A stretch of 64,000 nucleotides of DNA. Origin: Pseudisothecium myosuroides (lineage: Eukaryota > Streptophyta > Bryopsida > Hypnales > Lembophyllaceae). Within the stretch, counting starts at the first letter, position 1; each line of letters opens with the position of its first letter. A program made the position numbers and the translations under genes. The notes beneath the pieces were generated by a model. The model was not told the DNA's origin, did no database searches, and was given only the letters and a program-made list of their open reading frames with translations. The stretch lies in contig OX637297.1 of assembly GCA_951799445.1 (NCBI GenBank), forward strand, positions 12,462,001 to 12,526,000, given 5' to 3'. Below, in pieces: positions 24,511-37,870 of this stretch.

Positions 24511-26249
24511 CAACAAGGAGAAGGTTAGAAGAGGGTGTAAGAAAAAACACAAAGAGAAAACACACAAGTTAAACCACGTGGCAACACAAAGCTCACACGC
24601 TAAAGGCCCCCCAAAGCGGCATCGCCAAGGTACGGTGGGGGGTGACTTTAGGATTAGTGCAAGATACAAAAAGACTCTTAAACTTCACAAGTTAGACCAC
24701 AACACGTACAAGAGGGAGAGAGAGGCTCTCCACTCACAACAAAGTACCAAAAAACTTCACAAAAGAGTACACAAAGCAAGGTAGAAGGACCCCCAAGGAC
24801 CTTCAAAGCTTGAAAATAAGCAACAATGGAGCCAAAAGTGCTCCGAAAACACCGTAGAGGTTTTTGGCTTCAAACGCCAAAATATCCAAAATAACTTGGA
24901 CCCACGGACCCAAAACAAGAATTGGGGGTGTTCTAGAGAGAGAAATGGGGCCCTTATATAGGTTTCCAAGGACTCACCCCTCCCTCTAGAGTTCTAAGGT
25001 AACCTTATCAACGGGGATTTTCATCCTCATCCTCAAAGATTTTCATCCTACATCCTAAATTTCTACTTCTACCATCTATGCTGGACCAACATCCTAACTT
25101 TTGGAGATTAGCTCCAATTGCCGAACGGATTGCGCCGTTGGATCCAGAACGCCGTGTTTAGTGCTTCACCCCTCTACCCCCCGTACCGAGGCCAAAAACC
25201 CATCGTAGGCTAATTTAGTTTAAAAACCAAATTGTGGTAAAATCCTAGATCTTGGGGGTCTCCTAATTTGAGAAATGTGAATAGCCTAGGGTCTCCGGTA
25301 GGTGCGAGAGAGTCGGGAAGGACTTTTGGTTGACTTCGTTTCGCCATCGTATGGTCCCGGAATGCCGGTCAACGTGGCGGGGACCCCGCCACGTGGTTAA
25401 TTCCCGAGGAATCCTCCGGTTCGGGTACTTGCCGCTATCGGAATGTCGTGAAACTTCACAGAGCGCATTATTAACATAAAACAAGCTAGTCTAATTTTTA
25501 GTGAGATTTTATTGTAACCTGGGTAATTTCCATGAAATTCCCGTTGGAGGTTAGGAGGGTTGACCACCCGGAAAGAGGTTCTTCTGCAAGTCGGAAGATG
25601 CCGAGATTTTTCACGTGACCTCTCAGGGAGTCGCATGAAAGACGTGCGGGTGTGTTTCCGTACCTGGCACGATTGGTCAATGGAGATCTAAACTGGACAT
25701 CTCCTTGAATTAGCGACGGTGCGGGAATCTTCTGCAGGTGGAGGAATCTTGGCGAACTGATTTCGCCGTTGGACTTCTGGCATGGGATTCACCCTAGAAC
25801 ACCATCCTTGGGCTGTAGATTCCTCCACAGGCCCGGTCTTGCGTGAGTGGCTCCTGCATGCTAACAATCGGGATTTTGGGAATTCGTCGATCTAATGGGG
25901 AATTCTAAATCTAACTCTAGGACCCGACCTAGTGGCCTCGCTGTGGATCCCTCGGACCGACCTAGCCATGAATCGCCACATTCATGGTGGGATTCAGCCC
26001 TTTTGGGGTTGTGTGACTCGATTCCTCCAAATCTAACCTTTTCGTTATTTTTATACCATTTTTAGGCAAGGTTTGGGGGATTCTAAGTAAAAAACACAAA
26101 TCTAGACCAAATACTATAATGGGTATGACACAACCCTATTTCGGTTCTACACTCTTTTTATGGATTTTTGTATACTTTTATCAACTTTAAATTGCAGATT
26201 TCCAAAAAAATAATTCTACGAGTCCCAAGTGACAAATTGAGAGCTCACA

Positions 26250-27382
26250 AATGGCTGCCCTACTCATTTCTGGATTATCACTATAGCAGTAGTAAATCCT
26301 AGAATCACATGTCTTCAAGCACGTAGGTGATTTTTTACATAGCTTGCAAGCTAGAGTGCACTCTTTGGGAGGACTATCCCCTACTGTAAGAGGGAACAAC
26401 GTATAACTAGTCCACTCTGTTTCATTGCGTTTGGAGCCCTCTTCAAATAATCGCAGTCTGGATTATCACAAGCAAGATGACTGGCGCAGTATGACTTACG
26501 GAACTTCAAGTTGTTGGAATTGTGAATGTTTGTTGTCACCAACTTGCACCATGGGTGTCCGTCGTAACGCCGGTCCATTCCCTCCAAGTTTCAGGCCGCA
26601 GACGAAGACGAAGATGAGCGACACGGAGGTAGTTTGAAGATGACATTCCCGTTAAATACTGCTGAAAGATACTAGACACGGTGATGCTTAATGGTGTTCA
26701 AATCCATTGTCGACAATTCGTTCCTAGAACGATGCATAGTAGACAATCTCCTCAAGCATTCTATTATGCTAACTCTATCAATTGGACTTGGATACAACGG
26801 TGGACATGACATTAGAGACTGCGCGGGACTATTGGATGGTGTACCAGATATCAAGTTCACCATAGTCTTTTCTTGTGATTCAACTTGCACACAGCTTGAT
26901 TGTTTAAGAAGTGACAAATCCGGAGATTCTCCTTCCGATTCAGTTGACAACTCTATGATAGTATCTAACCTCTCAACCTTTACTGCTCGGAGAATTGTAG
27001 GTTCCCGAAGGACCGGAAAAACCTCTCGTGGTGGACTAGGAGAAATAGTGTGCGTGACATAGGGCATATCAACTGTTGATGCATTAGACTGGCGATTCAA
27101 AATCTCAGTTGACACAGCTAGCATAGACAGAGGAAGCCCATAAGCTTTGTAGTTTCCTACTGCAAGATACCAACAGTGACCATCTGCTTCCATCGACTTC
27201 ACTACGGGAACCGATTGCTGCACTTCACCTGATACAGACTTCCTCTCTTCCTCAACATAGATAGAGGATTCCACAAATCTAAAGTGGACATGAAGAAGAT
27301 GGCTGAGCACTCTTGCACGACCTCCCTCATCTACCGAAAACACAAGGGGAACCTCATGACCATCTATGCAAATTGAAGCCAT
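26250..27382 (-). pseudogene. MULE transposase, N-terminal region
   Basis: Starts at the ATG at 27380-27382 (MASICIDGHEVPLVF) and runs 236 codons to a stop near 26672. A second segment, 26587 to 26250, reads RRYDGHPWCKL, KFRKSYCASHLACDNPDC and CTLACKLCKKSPTC and stops at the B2 insertion. The cysteine pattern (two CxxC-type pairs) suggests a zinc-binding N-terminal DNA-binding domain of the FAR1/WRKY-like sort found in MULE transposases. The frames of the two segments are not joined by an obvious splice, so an intron or frameshift lies between 26675 and 26587. The coding sequence resumes across the AATGG duplication at 21051. Confidence 0.65.
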
Positions 27383-27518
27383 GATACAGAGTACCCTTTT
27401 ACAAAATAATGCAAATGGAATAAGTCAATTGATGTTTTGCGGTGATGGACTATAAATCCTTGAGAAATACTTCAGACTATGTGGTATATAGACCGTCAAA
27501 TTTGGGTGAAGAGACCAT

Positions 27519-28052
27519 GATGTAAGCAAGCAGATTCATATTTAGTATCAATTAAGATCATAGTTGTCATTTCACCAATAAGTATACTATTAGTACCTAT
27601 ATTTTTAAAAACATAAAGTTTTTAAGGCGGCTGTGTCAGGCACATTCCAGAAGCTTGCATTTGAAATACTGGCGCACCTACAATAATTACCAGACAATCC
27701 TAGATTTCACTAAGGCAGAAAAGAGACGGGCATTCTCAGAGTGCAATTCCAAATTGGCGTCACTTTAACATTATTTTTAACGGCGCATCAAAAACACTGT
27801 CAGCTATTATGGTTGTCAAATTTTAATGGCGCTCTATCTAACTACTGTACTCTAGAATGCTTCATTATAGGATTAGTGTTCAGGCAGTTCTTGCGCATAT
27901 AAGCGCTCTCCACTTCTTCACAGCTAGGTCTTTTTTGATGCCCTCAGTGATAGTCGAATACCTTTTGGTTCATACATGTGTAGTTTGAATGTGTATGCAC
28001 TCACATCATGCTTATAGAGTCATGTAGCTCTCTATTTCTTGTTCCAGAGCAC
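27519..28052. repeat. Tandem-duplicated promoter block, copy 1
   Basis: About 534 bp, beginning 'gatgtaagcaagcagattc', repeated directly at 28053-28603 with around 10 percent differences and small indels. It includes a TATA-like CATATAAG at 27896-27903 and a downstream ATG context equal to the start of the methyltransferase-side gene. It lies between two divergent gene starts. Confidence 0.85.
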
Positions 28053-28603
28053 GATGTAAGCAAGTGGATTCATATTTAGTATCAATTAAGATTACAGTTG
28101 TCATTTCACCGTCCAAGCATAGTATTAGTACCTTCATTTCTGGAAACATAAAGTTTGTAAGGCGGCTGTGTCAGGCACTTTTCAAAACCTTACATTTGAA
28201 ATACTGGCGCACCTACATTATTATGAGACATTCCTAGCTTTTACTAAGGTAGAAAGGAAAAGGGCATCAATTGTCAGAGTGCAATTCCAAATTGGCGTCG
28301 CTTTAACATTACTTTTGAAGGCGCATCAAAAAAGCTGTCATCTATTATGGTTGTCAAATATTAATGGCGCTGTTTGTAACCACTGTACTCTAGTCTCTAG
28401 GATGTTGCATTATAGGCTTAGTGTTTAGGCAGTTCTTGCGCATATAAGTGCAAAAGTGCTCTCCACCTCTTCACAGCTAAGTCTTTTTTGATGCCCTCAT
28501 TGATAGTCGAATATCTTTTGCTTCTCACAGGTGTAGTTCGGATATGTATGCTCTCACCTCATGCTCATAGAAGATTGTAGCTCTCTATTTCTTGTTCCAA
28601 AGC
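28053..28603. repeat. Tandem-duplicated promoter block, copy 2
   Basis: Second copy of the block. It has CATATAAG at 28441-28448 about 120 bases before the ATG at 28561, and its last 43 bases already belong to that open frame. The duplication therefore includes core promoter and translation start. Confidence 0.85.
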
Positions 28604-28845
28604 AATCTAATAAGCGTAGGAAGCGCATCCCTCTTTACTTTTCTTCTAGGAAGGCACTCAAGAGATCTAGAATGACTCAAAGAAAGAAAGTTGTGTCAAA
28701 GACAGGTCAGTCGACACCCGGCAACTTGAAGAAAGCTCTTTGCTTCCAAGGAGAAGGTAGTGGTGCAGCGGAGGATGATGGGTTGCAGAAGTTGGAGTCA
28801 ATCCAAGAAATGCATGAGGATACCACTATCGTACAAAATGTAGAC
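28561..28845 (+). CDS. Probable first exon of the ParB-methyltransferase gene
   Basis: ATG then 95 codons of basic, lysine/arginine-rich sequence (KQSNKRRKRIPLYFSSRK, SRMTQRKKVVSK), ending acidic (HEDTTIVQNVD) at a donor GTAAGCA in phase 0. The basic clusters suggest nuclear localisation. It is assigned to the gene whose next exons start at 41717 because the phase fits, the direction is the same, there is no other terminator or gene between, and the 12.9-kb gap is filled by transposons. It could instead be a separate gene truncated by those insertions. Confidence 0.5.
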
Positions 28846-29379
28846 GTAAGCATTATTTTATCTCATTTTTGTAGTTCAACTATTTCTGATTCATTGATGT
28901 TTATTGATTGGCAAGGCATCTATCAATGAGGGAATCAATTTCCTTTGATGTGGTAATAGGCGTGTACTCCTTCTTCAGTTTTTCAATGTGGATATTAACA
29001 ATAGAATTTTATATACTTGATAAAAGCATATGCGTGTAGGACAAGGAACTTAAAAAACATTAGAACGCGGGACATTTGGGAAAAGCATGTGTAGTCATCA
29101 TGTAAACTTATTAGGCTGTGTTGCACTAATTAGTTCCAAACTATATGTGGTGAATGCATAAGTCTAAAGAAGATGTAATAGCTGAACACGTGTGCGTTAA
29201 TTGTTGTATGTAGAATACATGTGATAACCGCTGATCACCGAAAGGTTTATACTTCTGTAGTTTGAAATGTGTACGTGTGACACTGTGACTAGAGACTTCC
29301 ATATTTTAAGCTGAAATTCAAATTGTAGATGGGCGCAAGGAATATCTTTCATATGCACTAAATTTCAAAACAGTTGGAA

Positions 29380-30013
29380 ATAGGAGTCAAAAGTTATGGC
29401 CAAATATGCTACTTTTTTTTGTAATAGGTTAGTGCAGGCAGGAAAAACAGTTTGGCAAAAATTTGAATTTTTTCTGTTAATATTTATTTTCTCATAGATT
29501 ATTTTTTTGTCTATCTAGGATGCTTTGATTCATTTCATTTGGATTTGTTATGAGAAAGTTATGGACATTCTTGTTCTATGGATAGTTAGAGGAACTTCTT
29601 GAAAAAAGTAACTTGTAGTATATATTTCTAAATGCTATTTTTGCAATTTTTCCAAAAAAAAAAATTCTCATGGTTTAGTTTACTTGCTAGAACAATCTCA
29701 CCATTGGGATTACTGTATTAAAATTCCATCTAAAATATACTAATATTTTAGATTTTCCTAAAATACTTGTTTTTCCCTTAATATTTTGCTAAAATACTGG
29801 GGGTTTTCACTTTAAACGCACATATCTTGCAATCTGAGTGGTCAAAAAGTCTAAAATGTTTTATACACATTTTCATACTAGTTAGGTGTAACATCCTACG
29901 GTTAAATGTGCAAGAAAATATTTTTCAAATGTTTTTATTCCTTGCCATAGAAATGACAGTTTTGAGTGTTTTTCTTTTGGCAGAAAAAAGGCCTTCGGCC
30001 TTTAGGGTTTAAT
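29380..30013 (+). repeat. TTAA-bounded MITE, partial copy inside intron 1
   Basis: Forward partial copy with 'tagaacaatctcaccattgg' and the right terminus 'ggccttcggcctttagggtttaa'. The left end has decayed. It lies in the presumed first intron of the rightward gene of the Mutator element. Confidence 0.6.
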
Positions 30014-31772
30014 TGTTCATATCATGTGGACAACTTATGATGCTTTAAAATAATGGTAGGATAAAAAATATTCCTATTGCTTATTTCTTGGGTATCAATC
30101 TTATCATATTCAATGGTCATAAGCATATAAGCTTGCATAGTACTAGACGACAAAATACCAGTTTCAGGGTACCAATAGCTAGCATACAAGGGTATCAACT
30201 GCTACCAGAATAGGGCATCAATAGCAACCACTTTTAGTACCAACTTACTATATTCCACTAGGCATTTTGTAGTTGCGATATTATTCAAACATTCTGCCCC
30301 CATTTTTGCCTCTTAGTCTTGAGATCTTACTTCTTTGAATGTAGCCTGAGGTGTCTGTTGCAGAGTCAAGATGCTCTTTCTAATTTCCAAAACAACGTTT
30401 CCAGTTCTAAAGTTGTACAATAAGAATTTAAAAATATGGTCCCTATACGTCCATGCAGATTTCATTCCTTATCGGATAATAACCTCATCAGCGATTCAAT
30501 GACCACTATTAAAAATGTAGTGTGTACGTGTCATGAAGATCTCTTATCTGACGAAAGGATTAGAGATTGACGAATTGAGATCTTAACATTCTTGTCTTCA
30601 AGCCGAATGTGCTAAATCTTTGACTTCAAGCATGGATGCCCATACTGTTCAATTATAGAAACTCCAGGGAGGCACCGCCAAGCTTGTTTGCAAGCGGGAA
30701 AGGAGGACGACAACTGCGTACCTGCAGGAGATATTGAAATTCTACTTCTCTGGACTTGTACTATGTTCAATTTGCTTTGTTAGTTTCCTCTGAAGCAACT
30801 TACAGCAGGCGCATGCACGTGTAGGGAGCGAAAGCCATGACGAGAGCGACCAGGAGTACAACACGGGAGAATGCGGATGCAGCGAGGGAAGAGGGACCAC
30901 CTGCCGCAAACATCACTGAGGTTCCGCACAGATCTGAACTGCGTTTGATTCTCTCTAGCAGTTAGAACATCGATCTGGAAGAGTTGATTCAAATTCTATA
31001 TGTTGTGCACCGGTTTGAATGGAATATGAAGAGTAGTTTGCATTCAAGTGCTTGCTCTGCGAAGTTGAACTACTTCTTCGATATCACTCACAACGTAGTG
31101 AATGTTCATTGATATCACTCGTAACGCAATGCTTGCGTCTGCAAAGTATTGAGATACCCACAAGTAGTATACATTTGTAGGATCAGAAGTCTACTTCAGT
31201 TCCTAGGTGACAATTCAAACGAGCATCGCATTAGCGGTTTAAGTGGAGTTCATTGAAGTGGTTTCTGTAGACTTGATCCCATCCGCAATTATCATTTCTG
31301 GTGGGAGGTCCCGCTTGAGCCTGTATCGTCCTGATGTTTTGATGGACATTCAAAGTATCTGTGATATTCTTCGTGAAATTGAGAGACTTTTTATTCATTC
31401 CATACTCCGGGGTATTTTACTGCTTGGTGACTTCGATTGGAATTGTTGACCAGGTTCCCTGATACCGCAAGAAATTACAGTAGCAGGTGTTTTAGTTTGA
31501 TCGATCGATTGAGGTGGGAGAACGTCACGATATTTGGTCGCTATTTGTGCGCCTGTGCATGCATGCTTTGCTGGTGGTTACAAAAATTCAGGCCTGTGCT
31601 TGCACGAACTGCTGCTGGACCATGATCTACTATTCGGTTCAAGGAAACAGTACTGTTGTCTTTTTCGTTGCAGGTAAGTTTAAAACACCAAGAAAGGTTC
31701 TAGCAGGGTCACTTACAGTCCACATGTTTTGACTGAGGGTAACAGAACTGCTTGTTTGACGTTTCGAGTTCC
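30014..31772. other. Presumed intron 1 sequence, no feature recognised
   Basis: No repeat shared with the rest of the window and no supported coding segment. Short frames around 31243-31732 lack any motif. The sequence ends at ACGTC, the target bases of the next B insertion. Confidence 0.35.
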
Positions 31773-33619
31773 ACGTCTGTGAGCGCTTATTTACCCACCC
31801 TTGGTAAATAAGTGAGCACAACCAGGCTCTAAGTGTTTTGGTGTTTAATTTTTGTCCTACGAGTGCCTAGCGTAAATCCATTGTGCCTTCCAAGCAATGG
31901 ATCTTTTTTCTAAGTTCCTAATTTCCACAATGTACACAAAAACCAAAGAAATCCAACACGGCAATTTCTACTCTAACTTCTTTAATCAAAAGAGGTCACG
32001 GTGGTTTCGAATTAGAACTAGTTACAGTCAAAATATAACAACCGTAAATGGTAGAATATTTCATGCCATTTCTAAAAACATAAAATTCGACCCTATCCCC
32101 TTCTCTTAGCAAAAGTTATGGGTGGATGAAGTTTATCCCTTCTAGGGCTATTTAAACTTCATCCATGATGTAGGACGTGCTTCCTAATTCAATTACCTTT
32201 GAAAATTGAACCCTATATTTAGGTGGTTAGGATCTACCTAAATCCTAAGTTTTGAATTGGATGAACTATTTTAGGTTGACTTCATTCGTTCCTTGACCCA
32301 AACTTCATTCTTGAATATCTCCTAGGGTTTTTGGTCTTTCTTAAATTTTGAACCACTTTAGAGTTACTTTAGGGTTGTACTGTGACCTACTATTACTAAC
32401 TTCTTCCTTTGATCAAGTTAAAACATCCTAGTTCTTCCTATCCTTGTTCTTTGAGGTTTTGTTTGAGTTTCGGATAGTTACTATTTTTAGAATTTTTGGA
32501 GTTGTTACTTCTAGAGGCTAGCCTAAGCTTTCCAAAATGGTATCTTACTTGGAAATCCACCTATCCTATCAAAAGTTGTTGATGGATGAAGTTTGACCGC
32601 TATTTGGTGTTTAAAACTTCATCCGTTGATTACTCCTAACCCTAATTTGATAATTAACTTCTAATTTCACTTTTGAGACTTAAATTATTTCTAGTTGATA
32701 TTTCCTAATTTAACTTGTCTTATTTATCTTCTAATCACTTTTCATCCAAATGAGGTCCTAAACTTCATCCTTCCATATCTCACTCATTTTAGCTTCAAAA
32801 TTTAAGTGTGAGATGGTTTTGGAAACCTCTAACTAGACTCTACAACACCAATACCCTGGTTCTTGAAATATTCCTATTCTAGACACTCTGAATTGACTTG
32901 AGAGTTCGGTCCTACTTGTAAACGCCTATTTTTGAGAAATTGAAATGGATGGTTTAAAGTTAGGAGCTTATCTCGGAGTTGGTGTCATTGTTTAGGTAAT
33001 CGTATACCCCTTCAAACTCCTTGTTATTTGCCATGTTTCGGAATTGTTTGGTAATTTTGCCCACGGCTTAAAGTAGAAGTTTTAGTACAAAGTTTGTCAA
33101 TTTCTTGGACTTCCTTTTTCGTTTCTTTTTCTTCTAATTTCTTTTTCTCTTCTAACACTATTCTAATTCAAATATTTGCACTTCAAAGGGTTGACTAGTC
33201 TTGAACTAAAATAATTGAATTCAACTTTCAACTAATAGTTGACTCTTCAACTCCTTGGTCAATTATTATTCTATCCAAGTTTTGATGGTTCTAATTGCTT
33301 TTCCTAGATTTCCACCTAATCCTATCTTTTCCTAAATCCTCTTCAAACTCCTAGATTGTCACTTCATCTCTCTCCATTTTCAAAATGGTTTTGCAAGTTC
33401 CAAGTGTTCTACTTCCTATGGCTTTTGAGCCTCTTTTTGCAATGGAAACGTTGCAAATTGAGATTCTTTGGACTCCTACTTTCTTAATTTCTCTCCTCCT
33501 AATCCTACTTCCAATTTCTCTCTATTTTCCTAGACTCCTAACATTTCTAATTCCTAAAATGCAAGATGGAAGTGTGATGAGTTTTTGATAAAAATTCAAA
33601 ATTTGGGCTGAGGCATGTT

Positions 33620-33880
33620 TCTAACTGGCCTTGAGTTTTAAGTTTCTTTTCTCTCAGCCAAGTTTTTGTTCAGTTATGGCAGCTCGTAGCCACAGTTCAG
33701 TCACACAGTTCAATCAAGCAGTCAGTCACAGCAGTTCAGTCGGCCGCTCTCTTGTGTGGCCACGCCACGTGGCGAGGCGTGGGGGCCTGGCTCCCCCGTC
33801 CGTCTTTACTGCCTCCGCTACAAACAGGCTTGCTGGTCCGCCCCGAACAACTTGCTGGTCCGTCCAAGCCCTTCGGGCTC
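33620..33880. repeat. B3 variable slot: GC-rich, repeat-like segment
   Basis: Words such as 'cacagttcagtcacacag' recur, followed by a GC-rich block. It occupies the same relative place as the minisatellites of B2 and B4, but with an unrelated sequence. Confidence 0.5.
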
Positions 33881-34114
33881 TTTGATTTTTTTGGTATTTT
33901 GATTCTCACGGAAAAAACAACAACAATTTAAAAAAAAAAAGGTTGCTTATACTAAGGTTGGTCTCAAAGTTTCTAGTCTTTTCCGGCAATAATTAAATTA
34001 CCCTTTTGGATGCTAAACTTGATGGTCCAAAATAGTGTTTTGGACACTAAACTTGGTGACAAGGAAAAATTGGGGATTTTTACTAGCACTTAATGATTTT
34101 AGACTCTTTCTTGT

Positions 34115-34304
34115 AACAAAGCAAAGTCAAAGCTCCGCCATATTTTAGAAAATCCCCAAACTCCTAGACAATTTGAACAAAGCAAAGTCAAAGCTCCGCC
34201 ATATTTTAGAAAATCCCCAAACTCCTAGACAATTTGAACAAAGCAAAGTCAAAGCTCCGCCATATTTTAGAAAATCCCCAAACTCCTAGACAATTTGAAC
34301 AAAG
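34115..34304. repeat. 61-bp tandem array, split by element A1
   Basis: Three near-identical 61-bp units starting 'aacaaagcaaagtcaaag'. The array resumes after A1 at 37780-37870. A1 therefore inserted into a tandem array, using CAAAG as target. Confidence 0.9.
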
Positions 34305-37300
34305 TGTCGCAATGTGAATTTTTGGTTTTTTGTAAGTTATCTAAATCTTGGAACGAAAACCGTGATCTGGGATCCGGAATTGAGCAAGAAATAACGGGAA
34401 ACCGGAAATTAACTACGGAACGGAAGAGGTGACAATCCGGATTTGATCTGAATCTAAACCGGATTAGAGTTGGAGCGGATCTAAGTTGGAACAGATTGGG
34501 TCAGGAACGGATTTGGTCATGATGACAGATCAGACTATAAATAGGCTGACCAATCCAGTTGCCACTCTTTTTCAAATTTCTTTTGCGGAAATCGCTCTCC
34601 AGCGCATACTTAGCTTCCCTCTCCAGCGATTTGCTCCCTTGTTCTGTGAGTTTGTGTGCGTGTGTGTGTGTAAGGGCACGCAGCGCTTTAGTATGTATTG
34701 CAGGTTTAGAGGTATTCCGGTTGAGATCAGAAGAGCAAAGGTGAGAAACGAGACGTGCGGCTAGGAGAGGGAAAGGTAGCCTCAGTCAGAATCCGGTTAG
34801 CACAGTTCGTGTCCATGCCTCAGCTCCGCAAGAGTAGAGCAGGACCGTCCAGTTCCTTCGCAGTAGAAGTTAAACTCCGGAAGGTGTGTCCCATTATTCC
34901 AGCAGAAGAGAAGGAAAAGGACAACCTCATAGAGGACCTTGCCAAGATGGGTTGCGGAGGACTGATCGATAAACCCTGGGGGTTTAGGGAGGAACGGATG
35001 ATTCGAGAGCTGTTGGTAAATTTCTCGAATCAGTTTGACAAGACCATCCGCGGGATTCCGGGCAGTTGGACGGAAGAAATGTGGAGGTCCGTGTACGATT
35101 TTCGGTTAGGAGGTCGAGGGATGGCCACCTCGAAGGAAGGTTACACCCGAGGGAAGTTCCGAACCACGGTGGACTCGAAGGATGGGCATGCGGTCGTGGA
35201 TTGTTTGGACGACCGGCATTGAAACCTTCTGCAGTTCCTGGTTCCAATCATCCACCCGGAGAAGCCGACGAGGGTGACAATCGCCATTGGGAACCTGATT
35301 TTCGGAGCCCTGAGCGGGGAACGGAAAGTGGACTGGGCCAGGATCTTTTCCGATCTGGTCAGCCGTCTGGTTCCAAAGATCGGAGGAAGTAGGCCGACTC
35401 CGTTGAGTCCCTACATCTTCCATCTTTACAAGCACAATCAACTCCTCACGGATACGGAGGAGAAGGAGTGGAAGACTCATGAGTCACTCCTGAAGTATGG
35501 GGAATCGGAATCGGAAGAAGAACAGGAGGAAGTATCCGGTTCCGAGGAAGAAGAAGAAGAGGAGGAGCAACACCGGCCGCAGCACAAGCGGCAGAAGACG
35601 ACGCCTCCTCACCGGAGAGGAACCCCAACCCCTCCGGATGAGACATTGAACCCTGGGAAGAAACCGGGTTTTGAAGAACCGGGTCCTTCCGGAGCGGATC
35701 CGACGGATCCGTTCAACTAACTGATCAACATCTTGAGCGATGTGCGAGTAGACTAGACATTGAAGAAGCTGATTCTGAACCAGATCAGCGAGCTGGTGGG
35801 AGCACCAGCAGATAGCAACCTTGTAGGAGTGGTTGCAGAATTCATCTCCAGCCCGGATGAGATCCGGAAACAAGAAGCGGAGATACGACGACTCCAAGAG
35901 GAGAACGAGTCGTTGAAGACGGAATTGTTGCTCCTCAAGGAGGACATGGCCACCACACGGGAGATGGCGGAGGCTACCCGGAAAGTAGCCGAGGACGTGA
36001 AGGCCACTTTTGGGACAACCAGAGAGGCCGTCACCAAGTCAAAGCTATTTGACGAGGGAGTCCTCAAGGAGAAGAAAATATCCGGAACCAGGTTGGTCCG
36101 GATTTTGACGGACTACTCCGAGAAGGTGGAATTGGTCATGATGGAAGGGCGAGAAGCTGCAAACCGGATGGAGGAGAGCAGCCGAAAGCTGAACGGAGTG
36201 ACGTTGTCACGGTCGTTCCATCTGTCCGACCTTTCAATGCCCGGGTCTTTTCCGAACGTGGGCATTCAGACGGAAGGAAAGGAGGGGACTCCCCAGTCAA
36301 AGAAGAGTGGGAGGAAGCTCGCGCACACCATCAACTTGGATTCGTCACCGGATCTCCCTGAATGTGAAACCGGGGAGCGAAACCGGAACCTGACGGACGT
36401 CTTCGAACAGCTTGGAGCGGAACCACCTAGAAGTCCCACACTGAACCCGGGGCAAGATCAAAGTATGGATCTAACCCCAGATCAGGGTGCGGATCAAGAT
36501 CAGAGCGTGGACTAAGGCGAAGACCAAGTTATGGACGAAAGAACGGATCAAGGAGTAGATCCGATTATGATAGGATAGATAGGATTTAGTTTTGTAAATA
36601 TTTGTTAGTTAGGACCGGACCGGATTTGATCCGGTGTGTCTGGTCTGGATCGGATGTTTTCCGGTCTGGCCGGCTCGGCAGGGACCGAAAGTTCCGCGCG
36701 GACTTTCCGGGCCCCTTTTTGTTGACTTTTGAGTTTTAAAGTGTATAATAGTCAGTCTCTGCGAAGGAGACTGGGAGTTTTTTCTCTTGAGTTTTTGTAT
36801 GTTTTCTATTGATTTCTTGTTGTACGTCTCTCCCGCGCGTGGCAGGGTTGTTTTGGTAAGAAGTTAGGAAAATGTATACAGATTCTAGAGAGATTTCTCC
36901 CCTTAGTGCGTTTGTTTTGCTCTTATGTGCATGTGAGTGGGTATTCTAAGTGTTGGGAACGGATTTCAGTTCCTCAGCGCCTCTACAGTTCACGATTCCG
37001 GGCGAGAAAACCGTTGTTAGGCTAGGTGGATAGGGAAGGAGTCCTTAGTCGCGCTAGAACTCCTGGATAGGAAATCCGGTTGAGTGTCCGATCTCCCGTG
37101 AGGTCTCGCTGCCCTAATTGGTAAACGGAAGAACTTTAGTTGATGTTGGAACGGACGAGTTCGCTTGTAACCACCTGACTTTGCACGGAGGGAACTTGGC
37201 ATCAAGGTCGTTGTAGTATGAGAGGATTGTACGGGGGGTCTTTGTGTGACCTGCAAATCGGATCGCTATCCGGGTGGCTGTGAGAGATCAAACCGGATCC

Positions 37301-37779
37301 GCGCTAGTGTAGGAAGTAATGGATTAGATAAGTGGGTCTTCAGCCACTATAAGTCACGGAAGGAGTGGTGGGCCTGCCACTCTCAAAAGCAAGCGGCGAA
37401 CCCTTTGATGGTGAAACAGAGGCAAAACTAAACCGGAGTGGAGTGAGAGTACATGTGAAAGGACCGGATCGGATCGGTCCAGAGAAGTTCCAGGATTAGA
37501 AATTGTAGGATCCTGGATTGTGATAGGATTACAGGACCGAATAGCTTGACAGACCGGCAGAAATAGAGAGAGGTCTGGTCGTTGTTTTCGGTGTGTTGTT
37601 GTTTCCGGTTTTAGATCTAGGACCGGAAAGTAGAAATTGGATATTGGCTGAGTTTAAGTTGGGAATAGAGCTAGACACTTCACAGAATCTCGTGGGTTCA
37701 ATCTTTAGAGTCATTTTGTTATGCTTTAGAGTGGTTTTTGGGAGTATAACAGGGAATTCACTTACTCTGTGCTGCGACA
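34305..37779 (+). mobile_element. Family-A element A1, 3475 bp
   Basis: Starts TGTCGCAATG and ends GTGCTGCGACA, with a perfect 5-bp duplication CAAAG (34300-34304 and 37780-37784). No internal direct terminal repeats. It has a TATA-like CTATAAATAGG near 34535, then one coding region (34815-36515), then a 1.2-kb non-coding tail. It is more diverged than A2 and A3, and is nested in B3. Confidence 0.85.
34815..36515 (+). pseudogene. Family-A long ORF, copy A1, three premature stops
   Basis: Matches the intact A2 protein along its whole length but has TGA at 35220-35222 (CGA in A2), TAA at 35718-35720 (CAG in A2) and TAG at 35754-35756 (TGG in A2). All are explained by C-to-T change on one or other strand. 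The reading frame is otherwise kept and ends at the same place. See the A2 entry for domain description. Confidence 0.85.
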
Positions 37780-37870
37780 CAAAGCAAAGTCAAAGCTCCG
37801 CCGTATTTTAGAAAATCTCCAAATCTCTAGACAATTTGAACAAAGCAAAGTCAAAGTTCCGCCGTATTAA
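37780..37870. repeat. Continuation of the 61-bp array after A1
   Basis: One and a half further units with 'caaagcaaagtcaaagctcc', slightly diverged from the left units. Confidence 0.85.

Larger units (their letters stand above)
21052..26249 (-). mobile_element. Family-B element B2, complete, 5198 bp
   Basis: Flanked by a perfect 5-bp duplication AATGG (21047-21051 and 26250-26254). Read on the minus strand it starts TGTGAGCTCTCAATTTG and ends GCGCCCACA. No direct long terminal repeats occur inside. Order on the minus strand: 5' region with TATA near 24955, leader with a roughly 95-bp tandem array (24285-24500), further minisatellites (23455-24010), the 21-codon leader exon (22668-22730), then a 1.4-kb low-complexity stretch to the 3' end. 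TG...CA ends and a 5-bp duplication fit LTR retrotransposon integration, so this is probably a giant solo LTR. It lies in the transposase gene just after codons for MSRAAI. Confidence 0.8.

Noticed and set aside
21052..26249. B2 as a complete LTR retrotransposon
   Set aside because: No direct repeat of its ends is present internally and no polymerase or integrase coding sequence can be found.
33385..33588. 67-codon hydrophobic frame in B3
   Set aside because: Lies in the low-complexity T-rich part of a B element and is not conserved in other copies.
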